From assembly GCF_029227915.1 (NCBI RefSeq), contig NC_079878.1:31027501-31091500 (forward strand): 64,000 bases of DNA, written 5' to 3'. Under the pieces are notes generated by a model, which saw only the letters and a program-made list of their open reading frames with translations, had not been told where the DNA came from and ran no database searches. Numbering within the stretch: the first letter of the stretch is position 1; each line of letters begins with the position of its first letter. Both the position numbers and the translations under genes were made by a program. The DNA comes from Hydractinia symbiolongicarpus. Lineage: Eukaryota; Cnidaria; Hydrozoa; Anthoathecata; Hydractiniidae. Shown one piece after another: positions 39,501-52,936 of the stretch.

Positions 39501-42500
39501 TCGAATGTATACAAAGAAAGTACCCTGTGAGTAAACTCATTTCTCGAACGATTTTTTAAATTATTTTTTCACCTCTAAAACGCATGAGACTTGTAGTTTT
39601 CAGGAATGTTTTCATTTTTGATGAGACGCCTAATGAAAGAAGTTTAATCGCCGGCAAACGAAAACCCGCGATTTCCCGTAAATCCCATGCTTGGCCCGTA
39701 TAGTCAAATGTATACAAAAAAAGTACCCTGTGAGTAAATCTTATTTCCAGAACGATTTTTTAAATTATTTTTTCACCACTAAAACGCATGAGACTTGTAG
39801 TTTTCAAAAATGTTTTCATTTTTGATGAGACGCTGAATAAAAGAAGTTTAATCGCCGGCAAACGAAAACCCGCGATTTCCCTTAAATCCCGTGCTTGGCC
39901 CGTATAGTCGAGTATATACAAAGAAAGTACCCTGTGAGTAAACTCATTTCCAGAACGATTTTTTAAATTATCTTTTCACCACTAAAACGCATGAGACTTG
40001 TAGTTTTCAAAAATGTTTTCATTTTTGATGAGACTCTGAATAAAAAAAGTTTAATCGCCGGCAAACGAAAACCCGCGAATTCCCGTAAATCCTGGACTCG
40101 GCCCGTATAGTCAAAAGTATACAAAGAAAATACCCAGGGAGTAAACACATTTCCCGAACGATTTTTTAAATTATTTTTTCACCACTAAAACGCATGAGAC
40201 TTGTAGTTTTCAGGAATGTTTTCATTTTTGATGGGACGCTTAATGAAAGAAGTTTAATCACCGGCAAACGAAAATCCGCGATTTCCCGTAAATCCCGGGC
40301 TTGGCCCGTATAGTCGAATGTATACAAAGAAAGTACCCTGTGAGTAAACTCATTTCTCGAACGATTTTTTAAATTATTTTTTCACCTCTAAAACGCATGA
40401 GACTTGTAGTTTTCAGGAATGTTTTCATTTTTGATGAGACGCTTAATGAAAGAAGTTTAATCGCCGGCAAACAAAAACCCGCGATTTCCCGTAAATCCCG
40501 GGCTTGGCCCGTATAGTCAAATGTATACAAAAAAAGTACCCTGTGAGTAAACTCATTTCCTGAACGATTTTTTAAATTATTTTTTCACCACTAAAACGCA
40601 TGAGACTTGTAGTTTTTAAAAATGTTTTCATTTTTGATGAGACGCTGAATAAAAGAAGTTTAATTGCCGGCAAACGAAAACCCGCGATTTCCCTTAAATC
40701 CCGTGCTTGGCCCGTATAGTCGAGTATATACAAAGAAAGTACCCTGTGAGTAAATCTTATTTCCAGAACGATTTTTTAAATTATCTTTTCACCACTAAAA
40801 CGCATGAGACTTGTAGTTTTCAAAAATGTTTTCATTTTTGATGAGACTCTGAATAAAAGAAGTTTAATCGCCGGCAAACGAAAACTCGCGAATTCCCGTA
40901 AATCCTGGACTCGGCCCGTGTAGTCAAAAGTATACAAAGAAAATACCCAGGGAGTAAACACATTTCCCGAACGATTTTTTAAATTATTTTTTCACCACTA
41001 AAACGCATTAGACTTGTAGTTTTTAAAAATGTTTTTATTTTTGATGAGACGCTGAATAAAAGAAGTTTAATCGCCGGCAAACGAAAACCCGCGATTTCCC
41101 GTAAATCCCGTGCTTGGCTCGTATAGTCGAGTATATACAAAGAAAGTACCCTGTGAGTAAACTCCTTTCCAGAACGATTTTTTAAATTATTTTTTCACCA
41201 CTAAAACGCATGAGACTTGTAGTTTTCAAAAATGTTTTCATTTTTGATGAGACGCTGAATAAAAGAAGTTTAATCGCCGGGAAACGAAAACCCGCGATTT
41301 CCCTTAAATCCCGTGCTTGGCCCGTATAGTCGAGTATATACAAAGAAAGTACCCTGTGAGTAAACTCATTTCCAGAACGATTTTTTAAATTATCTTTTCA
41401 CCACTAAAACGCATGAGACTTGTAGTTTTCAAAAATGTTTTCATTTTTGATGAGACTCTGAATAAAAAAAGTTTAATCGCCGGCAAACGAAAACCCGCGA
41501 ATTCCCGTAAATCCTGGACTCGGCCCGTATAGTCAAAAGTATACAAAGAAAATACCCAGGGAGTAAACACATTTCCCGAACGATTTTTTAAATTATTTTT
41601 TCACCACTAAAACGCATGAGACTTGTAGTTTTCAGGAATGTTTTCATTTTTGATGGGACGCTTAATGAAAGAAGTTTAATCACCGGCAAACGAAAATCCG
41701 CGATTTCCCGTAAATCCCGGGCTTGGCCCGTATAGTCGAATGTATACAAAGAAAGTACCCTGTGAGTAAACTCATTTCTCGAACGATTTTTTAAATTATT
41801 TTTTCACCTCTAAAACGCATGAGACTTGTAGTTTTCAGGAATGTTTTCATTTTTGATGAGACGCTTAATGAAAGAAGTTTAATCGCCGGCAAACAAAAAC
41901 CCGCGATTTCCCGTAAATCCCGGGCTTGGCCCGTATAGTCAAATGTATACAAAAAAAGTACCCTGTGAGTAAACTCATTTCCTGAACGATTTTTTAAATT
42001 ATTTTTTCACCACTAAAACGCATGAGACTTGTAGTTTTTAAAAATGTTTTCATTTTTGATGAGACGCTGAATAAAAGAAGTTTAATTGCCGGCAAACGAA
42101 AACCCGCGATTTCCCTTAAATCCCGTGCTTGGCCCGTATAGTCGAGTATATACAAAGAAAGTACCCTGTGAGTAAATCTTATTTCCAGAACGATTTTTTA
42201 AATTATCTTTTCACCACTAAAACGCATGAGACTTGTAGTTTTCAAAAATGTTTTCATTTTTGATGAGACTCTGAATAAAAGAAGTTTAATCGCCGGCAAA
42301 CGAAAACTCGCGAATTCCCGTAAATCCTGGACTCGGCCCGTGTAGTCAAAAGTATACAAAGAAAATACCCAGGGAGTAAACACATTTCCCGAACGATTTT
42401 TTAAATTATTTTTTCACCACTAAAACGCATTAGACTTGTAGTTTTTAAAAATGTTTTTATTTTTGATGAGACGCTGAATAAAAGAAGTTTAATCGCCGGC

Positions 42501-45500
42501 AAACGAAAACCCGCGATTTCCCGTAAATCCCGTGCTTGGCTCGTATAGTCGAGTATATACAAAGAAAGTACCCTGTGAGTAAACTCCTTTCCAGAACGAT
42601 TTTTTAAATTATTTTTTCACCACTAAAACGCATGAGACTTGTAGTTTTCAAAAATGTTTTCATTTTTGATGAGACGCTGAATAAAAGAAGTTTAATCGCC
42701 GGGAAACGAAAACCCGCGATTTCCCTTAAATCCTGTGCTTGGCCCCTATAGTCGAGTATATACAAAGAAAGTACCCTGTGAGTAAACTCCTTTCCAGAAC
42801 GATTTTTTAAATTATTTTTTCACCACTAAAACGCATGAGACTTGTAGTTTTCAAAAATGTTTTCATTTTTGATGAGACGCTGAATAAAAGAAGTTTAATC
42901 GCCGTGAAACGAAAACCCGCGATTTCCCGTAAATCCCGGACTCGGCACGTATAGTCAAAAGTACACAAAGAAAATACCCAAGGAGTAAACTCATTTCCCG
43001 AACGATTTTTTAAATTATTTTTTCACCACTAAAACGCATTAGACTTGTAGTTTTTAAAAATGTTTTTATTTTTGATGAGACGCTGAATAAAAGAAGTTTA
43101 ATCGCCGGCAAACGAAAACCCGCGATTTCCCGTAAATCCCGTGCTTGGCTCGTATAGTCGAGTATATACAAAGAAAGTACCCTGTGAGTAAACTCCTTTC
43201 CAGAACGATTTTTTAAATTATTTTTTCACCACTAAAACGCATGAGACTTGTAGTTTTCAAAAATGTTTCATTTTTGATGAGACGCTGAATAAAAGAAGTT
43301 TAATCGCCGGGAAACGAAAACATGCGATTTCCCTTAAATCCCGTGCTTGGCCCCTATAGTCGAGTATATACAAAGAAAGTACCCTGTGAGTAAACTCCTT
43401 TCCAGAACGATTTTTTAAATTATTTTTTCACCACTAAAACGCATGAGACTTGTAGTTTTCAAAAATGTTTTCATTTTTGATGAGACGCTGAATAAAAGAA
43501 GTTTAATCGCCGGGAAACGAAAACATGCGATTTCCCTTAAATCCCGTGCTTGGCCCGTATAGTCGAGTATATACAAAGAAAGTACCCTGTGAGTAAATCT
43601 TATTTCCAGAACGATTTTTTAAATTATCTTTTCACCACTAAAACGCATGAGACTTGTAGTTTTCAAAAATGTTTTCATTTTTGATGAGACTCTGAATAAA
43701 AGAAGTTTAATCGCCGGCAAACGAAAACTCGCGAATTCCCGTAAATCCTGGACTCGGCCCGTGTAGTCAAAAGTATACAAAGAAAATACCCAGGGAGTAA
43801 ACACATTTCCCGAACGATTTTTTAAATTATTTTTTCACCACTAAAACGCATTAGACTTGTAGTTTTTAAAAATGTTTTTATTTTTGATGAGACGCTGAAT
43901 AAAAGAAGTTTAATCGCCGGCAAACGAAAACCCGCGATTTCCCGTAAATCCCGTGCTTGGCTCGTATAGTCGAGTATATACAAAGAAAGTACCCTGTGAG
44001 TAAACTCCTTTCCAGAACGATTTTTTAAATTATTTTTTCACCACTAAAACGCATGAGACTTGTAGTTTTCAAAAATGTTTTCATTTTTGATGAGACGCTG
44101 AATAAAAGAAGTTTAATCGCCGGGAAACGAAAACCCGCGATTTCCCTTAAATCCTGTGCTTGGCCCCTATAGTCGAGTATATACAAAGAAAGTACCCTGT
44201 GAGTAAACTCCTTTCCAGAACGATTTTTTAAATTATTTTTTCACCACTAAAACGCATGAGACTTGTAGTTTTCAAAAATGTTTTCATTTTTGATGAGACG
44301 CTGAATAAAAGAAGTTTAATCGCCGTGAAACGAAAACCCGCGATTTCCCGTAAATCCCGGACTCGGCACGTATAGTCAAAAGTACACAAAGAAAATACCC
44401 AAGGAGTAAACTCATTTCCCGAACGATTTTTTAAATTATTTTTTCACCACTAAAACGCATTAGACTTGTAGTTTTTAAAAATGTTTTTATTTTTGATGAG
44501 ACGCTGAATAAAAGAAGTTTAATCGCCGGCAAACGAAAACCCGCGATTTCCCGTAAATCCCGTGCTTGGCTCGTATAGTCGAGTATATACAAAGAAAGTA
44601 CCCTGTGAGTAAACTCCTTTCCAGAACGATTTTTTAAATTATTTTTTCACCACTAAAACGCATGAGACTTGTAGTTTTCAAAAATGTTTCATTTTTGATG
44701 AGACGCTGAATAAAAGAAGTTTAATCGCCGGGAAACGAAAACATGCGATTTCCCTTAAATCCCGTGCTTGGCCCCTATAGTCGAGTATATACAAAGAAAG
44801 TACCCTGTGAGTAAACTCCTTTCCAGAACGATTTTTTAAATTATTTTTTCACCACTAAAACGCATGAGACTTGTAGTTTTCAAAAATGTTTTCATTTTTG
44901 ATGAGACGCTGAATAAAAGAAGTTTAATCGCCGGGAAACGAAAACATGCGATTTCCCTTAAATCCCGTGCTTGGCCCCTATAGTCGAGTATATACAAAGA
45001 AAGTACCCTGTGAGTAAACTCCTTTCCAGAACGATTTTTTAAATTATTTTTCACCACTAAAACGCATGAGACTTGTAGTTTTCAAAAATGTTTTCATTTT
45101 TGATGAGACGCTGAATAAAAGAAGTTTAATCGCCGGGAAACGAAAACATGCGATTTCCCTTAAATCCCGTGCTTGGCCCGTATAGTCGAGTATATACAAA
45201 GAAAGTACCCTGTGAGTAAATCTTATTTCCAGAACGATTTTTTAAATTATCTTTTCACCACTAAAACGCATGAGACTTGTAGTTTTCAAAAATGTTTTCA
45301 TTTTTGATGAGACTCTGAATAAAAGAAGTTTAATCGCCGGCAAACGAAAACTCGCGAATTCCCGTAAATCCTGGACTCGGCCCGTGTAGTCAAAAGTATA
45401 CAAAGAAAATACCCAGGGAGTAAACACATTTCCCGAACGATTTTTTAAATTATTTTTTCACCACTAAAACGCATTAGACTTGTAGTTTTTAAAAATGTTT

Positions 45501-47865
45501 TTATTTTTGATGAGACGCTGAATAAAAGAAGTTTAATCGCCGGCAAACGAAAACCCGCGATTTCCCGTAAATCCCGTGCTTGGCTCGTATAGTCGAGTAT
45601 ATACAAAGAAAGTACCCTGTGAGTAAACTCCTTTCCAGAACGATTTTTTAAATTATTTTTTCACCACTAAAACGCATGAGACTTGTAGTTTTCAAAAATG
45701 TTTTCATTTTTGATGAGACGCTGAATAAAAGAAGTTTAATCGCCGGGAAACGAAAACCCGCGATTTCCCTTAAATCCTGTGCTTGGCCCCTATAGTCGAG
45801 TATATACAAAGAAAGTACCCTGTGAGTAAACTCCTTTCCAGAACGATTTTTTAAATTATTTTTTCACCACTAAAACGCATGAGACTTGTAGTTTTCAAAA
45901 ATGTTTTCATTTTTGATGAGACGCTGAATAAAAGAAGTTTAATCGCCGTGAAACGAAAACCCGCGATTTCCCGTAAATCCCGGACTCGGCACGTATAGTC
46001 AAAAGTACACAAAGAAAATACCCAAGGAGTAAACTCATTTCCCGAACGATTTTTTAAATTATTTTTTCACCACTAAAACGCATTAGACTTGTAGTTTTTA
46101 AAAATGTTTTTATTTTTGATGAGACGCTGAATAAAAGAAGTTTAATCGCCGGCAAACGAAAACCCGCGATTTCCCGTAAATCCCGTGCTTGGCTCGTATA
46201 GTCGAGTATATACAAAGAAAGTACCCTGTGAGTAAACTCCTTTCCAGAACGATTTTTTAAATTATTTTTTCACCACTAAAACGCATGAGACTTGTAGTTT
46301 TCAAAAATGTTTCATTTTTGATGAGACGCTGAATAAAAGAAGTTTAATCGCCGGGAAACGAAAACATGCGATTTCCCTTAAATCCCGTGCTTGGCCCCTA
46401 TAGTCGAGTATATACAAAGAAAGTACCCTGTGAGTAAACTCCTTTCCAGAACGATTTTTTAAATTATTTTTTCACCACTAAAACGCATGAGACTTGTAGT
46501 TTTCAAAAATGTTTTCATTTTTGATGAGACGCTGAATAAAAGAAGTTTAATCGCCGGGAAACGAAAACATGCGATTTCCCTTAAATCCCGTGCTTGGCCC
46601 CTATAGTCGAGTATATACAAAGAAAGTACCCTGTGAGTAAACTCCTTTCCAGAACGATTTTTTAAATTATTTTTCACCACTAAAACGCATGAGACTTGTA
46701 GTTTTCAAAAATGTTTTCATTTTTGATGAGACGCTGAATAAAAGAAGTTTAATCGCCGTGAAACGAAAACCCGCGATTTCCCGTAAATCCCGGACTCGGC
46801 CCGTATAGTCAAAAGTACACAAAGAAAATACCCAAGGAGTAAACTCATTTCCCGAACGATTTTTTAAATTATTTTTTCACCACTAAAACGTAAGAGACTT
46901 GTAGTTTTCAAAAATGTTTTCATTTTTGATGAGACGCTGAATAAAAGAAGTTTAATCGCCGGCAAACGAATACCCGCGATTTCCCGTAAATCCTGGGCTC
47001 GGCCCGTATAGTCAAAAGTACACAAAGAAAGTACCCTGCGAGTAAACTCATTTCCAGAACGATTTTTTAAATTATCTTTTCACCACTAAAATGCACGAAA
47101 CTTGTAGTTTTCAAAAATGTTTTCATTTTTGATGAGACGCTGAATAAAAGAAGTTTAATTGCCGGCAAACGAAAACCCGCGAATTCCCGTAAATCTCGGA
47201 ATCGGCCCGTATAGTCAAAAGTATACAAAGAAAATACCCAGGGAGTAAACACATTTCCCGAACGATTTTTTAAATTATTTTTTCACCACTAAAACGCATG
47301 AGACTTGTAGTTTTCAGGAATGTTTTCATTTTTGATGGGACGCTTAATGAAAGAAGTTTAATCACCGGCAAACGAAAATCTGCGATTTCCCGTAAATCCC
47401 GGGCTTGGCCCGTATAGTCGAATGTATACAAAGAAAGTACCCTGTGAGTAAACTCATTTCTCGAACGATTTTTTAAATTATTTTTTCACCTCTAAAACGC
47501 ATGAGACTTGTAGTTTTCAGGAATGTTTTCATTTTTGATGAGACGCCTAATGAAAGAAGTTTAATCGCCGGCAAACGAAAACCCGCGATTTCCCGTAAAT
47601 CCCATGCTTGGCCCGTATAGTCAAATGTATACAAAAAAAGTACCCTGTGAGTAAATCTTATTACCAGAACGATTTTTTAAATTATTTTTTCACCACTAAA
47701 ACGCATGAGACTTGTAGTTTTCAAAAATGTTTTCATTTTTGATGAGACTCTGAATAAAAGAAGTTTAATCGCCGGCAAACGAAAACTCGCGAATTCCCGT
47801 AAATCCTGGACTCGGCCCGTGTAGTCAAAAGTATACAAAGAAAATACCCAGGGAGTAAACACATT
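36512..47865. repeat. 203-bp satellite array, 7- and 8-monomer HOR region
   Basis: This is one of the most regular parts of the window. One seven-monomer unit begins near 39,963 and repeats near 41,385 (1,422 bp). A second seven-monomer unit begins near 42,198 and repeats near 43,619 (1,421 bp); the next interval, to 45,242, is eight monomers (1,623 bp) because one GCCGGGAAACG monomer is added. A block of about 2.3 kb from 37.5 kb recurs 7,917 bp (39 monomers) later from 45.5 kb. Variant markers are CGCATTAGACTTG, GCCGGGAAACG, GCCGTGAAACG and GACTCTGAATAAAA. I see no gene here. Confidence 0.9.
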
Positions 47866-49153
47866 TCCCGAACGATTTTTTAAATTATTTTTTCACCACT
47901 AAAACGCATTAGACTTGTAGTTTTCAAAAATGTTTTTATTTTTGATGAGACGCTGAATAAAAGAAGTTTAATCGCCGGCAAACGAAAACCCGCGATTTCC
48001 CGTAAATCCCGTGCTTGGCTCGTATAGTCGAGTATATACAAAGAAAGTACCCTGTGAGTAAACTCCTTTCCAGAACGATTTTTTAAATTATTTTTTCACC
48101 ACGAAAACGCATGAGACTTGTAGTTTTCAAAAATGTTTTCATTTTTGATGAGACGCTTAATAAAAGAAGTTTAATCGCCGGGAAACGAAAACCTGTGATT
48201 TCCCTTAAATCCCGTGCTTGGCCCCTATAGTCGAGTATATACAAAGAAAGTAAACTGTGAGTAAACTCCTTTCCAGAACGATTTTTTAAATTATTTTTTC
48301 ACCACTAAAACGCATGAGACTTGTAGTTTTCAAAAATGTTTTCATTTTTGATGAGACGCTGAATAAAAGAAGTTTAATCGCCGTGAAACGAAAACCCGCG
48401 ATTTCCCGCAAATCCCGGACTCGGCCCGTATAGTCAAAAGTACACAAAGAAAATACCCAAGGAGTAAACTCATTTCCCGAACGATTTTTTAAATTATTTT
48501 TTCACCACTAAAACGTAAGAGACTTGTAGTTTTCAAAAATGTTTTCATTTTTGATGAGACGCTGAATAAAAGAAGTTTAATCGCCGGCAAACGAATACCC
48601 GCGATTTCCCGTAAATCCTGGGCTCGGCCCGTATAGTCAAAAGTATACAAAGAAAGTACCCTGCGAGTAAACTCATTTCCAGAACGATTTTTTAAATTAT
48701 CTTTTCACCACTAAAACGCACGAAACTTGTAGTTTTCAAAAATGTTTTCATTTTTTGATGAGACGCTGAATAAAAGAAGTTTAATTGCCGGCAAACGAAA
48801 ACCCGCGAATTCCCGTAAATCCCGGAATCGGCCCGTATAGTCATTAGTATACAAAGAAAATACGCAGGGAGTAAACTCAATTCCAGAACGATTTTTTAAA
48901 TAACCTTTTCACCACTAAAACGTATGAGACTTGTAGTTTTCAAAAATGTTTTCATTTTTGATGAGACGCTGAATAAAAGATGTTTAATCACCGGCAAACG
49001 AAAACCCGCGATTTCCCCTAAATCCCGGACTCGGCCCGTATAGTCAAAAGTATACAAAAAAAGTACCCAGGGAGTAAACTCATTTCCCGAACGATTTTTT
49101 AAATTATTTTTTCACCTCTAAAACGCATGAGACTTGTAGTTTTCAGGAATGTT

Positions 49154-49319
49154 TTCATTTTTGATGAGACGCTTAATGAAAGAAGTTTAATCGCCGGCAA
49201 ACGAAAACCCGCGATTTCCCTAAAAAAAGTACCCTGTGAGTAAACTCATTTCTCGAACGATTTTTTAAATTATTTTTTCAACACTAAAACGCATGAGACT
49301 TGTAGTTTTCAAAAATGTT
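49154..49319. repeat. Short satellite monomer (166 bp, 37-bp internal deletion)
   Basis: GCGATTTCCC passes directly to TAAAAAAAGTACCC. The stretch of the core normally containing the CCCGTATAG motif is missing. The class B context (GCTTAATGAAAG) is intact on the left. Confidence 0.88.
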
Positions 49320-52300
49320 ATCATTTTTGATGAGACTCTGAATAAAAGAAGTTTAATCGCCGGCAATCGAAAACCCGCGATTTCCCGTAAATCCCGTGCT
49401 TGGCTCGTATAGTCGAGTATATACAAAGAAAGTACCCTGTGAGTAAACTCCTTTCCAGAACGATTTTTTAAATTATTTTTTCACCACTAAAACGCATGAG
49501 ACTTGTAGTTTTCAAAAATGTTTTCATTTTTGATGAGACGCTGAATAAAAGAAGTTTAATCGCCGGGAAACGAAAAGCCGCGATTTCCCTTAAATCCCGT
49601 GCTTGGCCCCTATAGTCGAGTATATACAAAGAAAGTACCCTGTGAGTAAACTCCTTTCCAGAACGATTTTTTAAATTATTTTTTCACCACTAAAACGCAT
49701 GAGACTTGTAGTTTTTAAAAATGTTTTCATTTTTTATGAGACGCTGAATAAAAGAAGTTTAATCGCCGTGAAACGAAAACCCGCGATTTCCCGTAAATCC
49801 CGGACTCGGCCCGTATAGTCAAAAGTACACAAAGAAAATACCCAAGGAGTAAACTCATTTCCCGAACGATTTTTTAAATTATTTTTTCACCACTAAAACG
49901 TAAGAGACTTGTAGTTTTCAAAAATGTTTTCATTTTTGATAAGACGCTGAATAAAAGAAGTTTAATCGCCGGCAAACGAATACCCGCGATTTCCCGTAAA
50001 TCCTGGGCTCGGCCCGTATAGTCAAAAGTATACAAAGAAAGTACCCTGCGAGTAAACTCATTTCCAGAACGATTTTTTAAATTATCTTTTCACCACTAAA
50101 ACGCACGAAACTTGTATTTTTCAAAAATGTTTTCATTTTTGATGAGACGCTGAATAAAAGAAGTTTAATTGCCGGCAAACGAAAACCCGCGAATTCCCGT
50201 AAATCCCGGAATCGGCCCGTATAGTCAAAAGTATACAAAGAAAATACCCAGGGAGTAAACACATTTCCCGAACGATTTTTTAAATTATTTTTTCACCACT
50301 AAAACGCATGAGACTTGTAGTTTTCAGGAATGTTTTCATTTTTGATGAAACGCTTAATGAAAGAAGTTTAATCACCGGCAAACGAAAATCCGCGATTTCC
50401 CGTAAATCCCGGGCTTGGCCCGTATAGTCGAATGTATACAAAGAAAGTACCCTGTGAGTAAACTCATTTCTCGAACGATTTTTTAAATTATTTTTTCACC
50501 TCTAAAACGCATGAGACTTGTAGTTTTCAGGAATGTTTTCATTTTTGATGAGACGCTTAATGAAAGAAGTTTAATCGCCGGCAAACGAAAACCCGCGATT
50601 TCCCGTAAATCCCGGGCTTGGCCCGTATAGTCAAATGTATACAAAAAAAGTACCCTGTGAGTAAACTCATTTCCTGAACGATTTTTTAAATTATTTTTTC
50701 ACCACTAAAACGCATGAGACTTGTAGTTTTCAAAAATGTTTTCATTTTTGATGAGACGCTAAATAAAAGAAGTTTAATCGCCGGCAAACGAAAACCCGCG
50801 ATTTCCCTTAAATCCCGTGCTTGGCCCGTATAGTCGAGTATATACAAAGAAAGTACCCTGTGAGTAAATCTTATTTCCAGAACGATTTTTTAAATTATCT
50901 TTTCACCACTAAAACGCATGACACTTGTAGTTTTCAAAAATGTTTTCATTTTTGATGAGACTCTGAATAAAAGAAGTTTAATCGCCGGCAAACGAAAACT
51001 CGCGAATTCCCGTAAATCCTGGACTCGGCCCGTGTAGTCAAAAGTATACAAAGAAAATACCCAGGGAGTAAACACATTTCCCGAACGATTTTTTAATTAT
51101 TTTTTCACCACTAAAACGCATTAGACTTGTAGTTTTCAAAAATGTTTTTATTTTTGATGAGACGCTGAATAAAAGAAGTTTAATCGCCGGCAAACGAAAA
51201 CCCGCGATTTCCCGTAAATCCCGTGCTTGGCTCGTATAGTCGAGTATATACAAAGAAAGTACCCTGTGAGTAAACTCCTTTCCAGAACGATTTTTTAAAT
51301 TATTTTTTCACCACTAAAACGCATGAGACTTGTAGTTTTCAAAAATGTTTTCATTTTTGATGAGACGCTGAATAAAAGAAGTTTAATCGCCGGGAAACGA
51401 AAACCCGCGATTTCCCTTAAATCCCGTGCTTGGCCCCTATAGTCGAGTATATACAAAGAAAGTACCCTGTGAGTAAACTCCTTTCCAGAACGATTTTTTA
51501 AATTATTTTTTCACCACTAAAACGCATGAGACTTGTAGTTTTCAAAAATGTTTTCATTTTTGATGAGACGCTGAATAAAAGAAGTTTAATCGCCGTGAAA
51601 CGAAAACTCGCGAATTCCCGTAAATCCTGGACTCGGCCCGTGTAGTCAAAAGTATACAAAGAAAATACCCAGGGAGTAAACACATTTCCCGAACGATTTT
51701 TTAATTATTTTTTCACCACTAAAACGCATTAGACTTGTAGTTTTCAAAAATGTTTTTATTTTTGATGAGACGCTGAATAAAAGAAGTTTAATCGCCGGCA
51801 AACGAAAACCCGCGATTTCCCGTAAATCCCGTGCTTGGCTCGTATAGTCGAGTATATACAAAGAAAGTACCCTGTGAGTAAACTCCTTTCCAGAACGATT
51901 TTTTAAATTATTTTTTCACCACTAAAACGCATGAGACTTGTAGTTTTCAAAAATGTTTTCATTTTTGATGAGACGCTGAATAAAAGAAGTTTAATCGCCG
52001 GGAAACGAAAACCCGCGATTTCCCTTAAATCCCGTGCTTGGCCCCTATAGTCGAGTATATACAAAGAAAGTACCCTGTGAGTAAACTCCTTTCCAGAACG
52101 ATTTTTTAAATTATTTTTTCACCACTAAAACGCATGAGACTTGTAGTTTTCAAAAATGTTTTCATTTTTGATGAGACGCTGAATAAAAGAAGTTTAATCG
52201 CCGTGAAACGAAAACCCGCGATTTCCCGTAAATCCCGGACTCGGCCCGTATAGTCAAAAGTACACAAAGAAAATACCCAAGGAGTAAACTCATTTCTCGA

Positions 52301-52769
52301 ACGATTTTTTAAATTATTTTTTCACCACTAAAACGTAAGAGACTTGTAGTTTTCAAAAATGTTTTCATTTTTGATGAGACGCTGAATAAAAGAAGTTTAA
52401 TCGCCGGCAAACGAATACCCGCGATTTCCCGTAAATCCTGGGCTCGGCCCGTATAGTCAAAAGTATACAAAGAAAGTACCCTGCGAGTAAACTCATTTCC
52501 AGAACGATTTTTTAAATTATCTTTTCACAACTAAAACGCACGAAACTTGTAGTTTTCAAAAATGTTTTCATTTTTGATGAGATGCTGAATAAAAGAAGTT
52601 TAATTGCCGGCAAACGAAAACCCGCGAATTCCCGTAAATCCCGGAATCGGCCCGTATAGTCAAAAGTATACAAAGAAAATACGCATGGAGTAAACTCAAT
52701 TCCAGAACGATTTTTTAAATAATCTTTTCACCACTAAAACGTATGAGATTTGTAGTTTTCAGGAATGTT

Positions 52770-52936
52770 TTCATTTTTGATGAGACGCTTAATGAAAGAA
52801 GTTTAATCGCCGGCAAACGAAAACCCGCGATTTCCCTAAAAAAAAGTACCCTGTGAGTAAACTCATTTCTCGAACGATTTTTTAAATTATTTTTTCAACA
52901 CTAAAACGCATGAGACTTGTAGTTTTCAAAAATGTT
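52770..52936. repeat. Short satellite monomer (167 bp, 36-bp internal deletion)
   Basis: It has the same junction as the copy at 49.2 kb but with one more A in the run (TAAAAAAAAGTACC). The neighbouring monomers also match, so it is a copy of the same event with a slipped A run. Confidence 0.88.
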
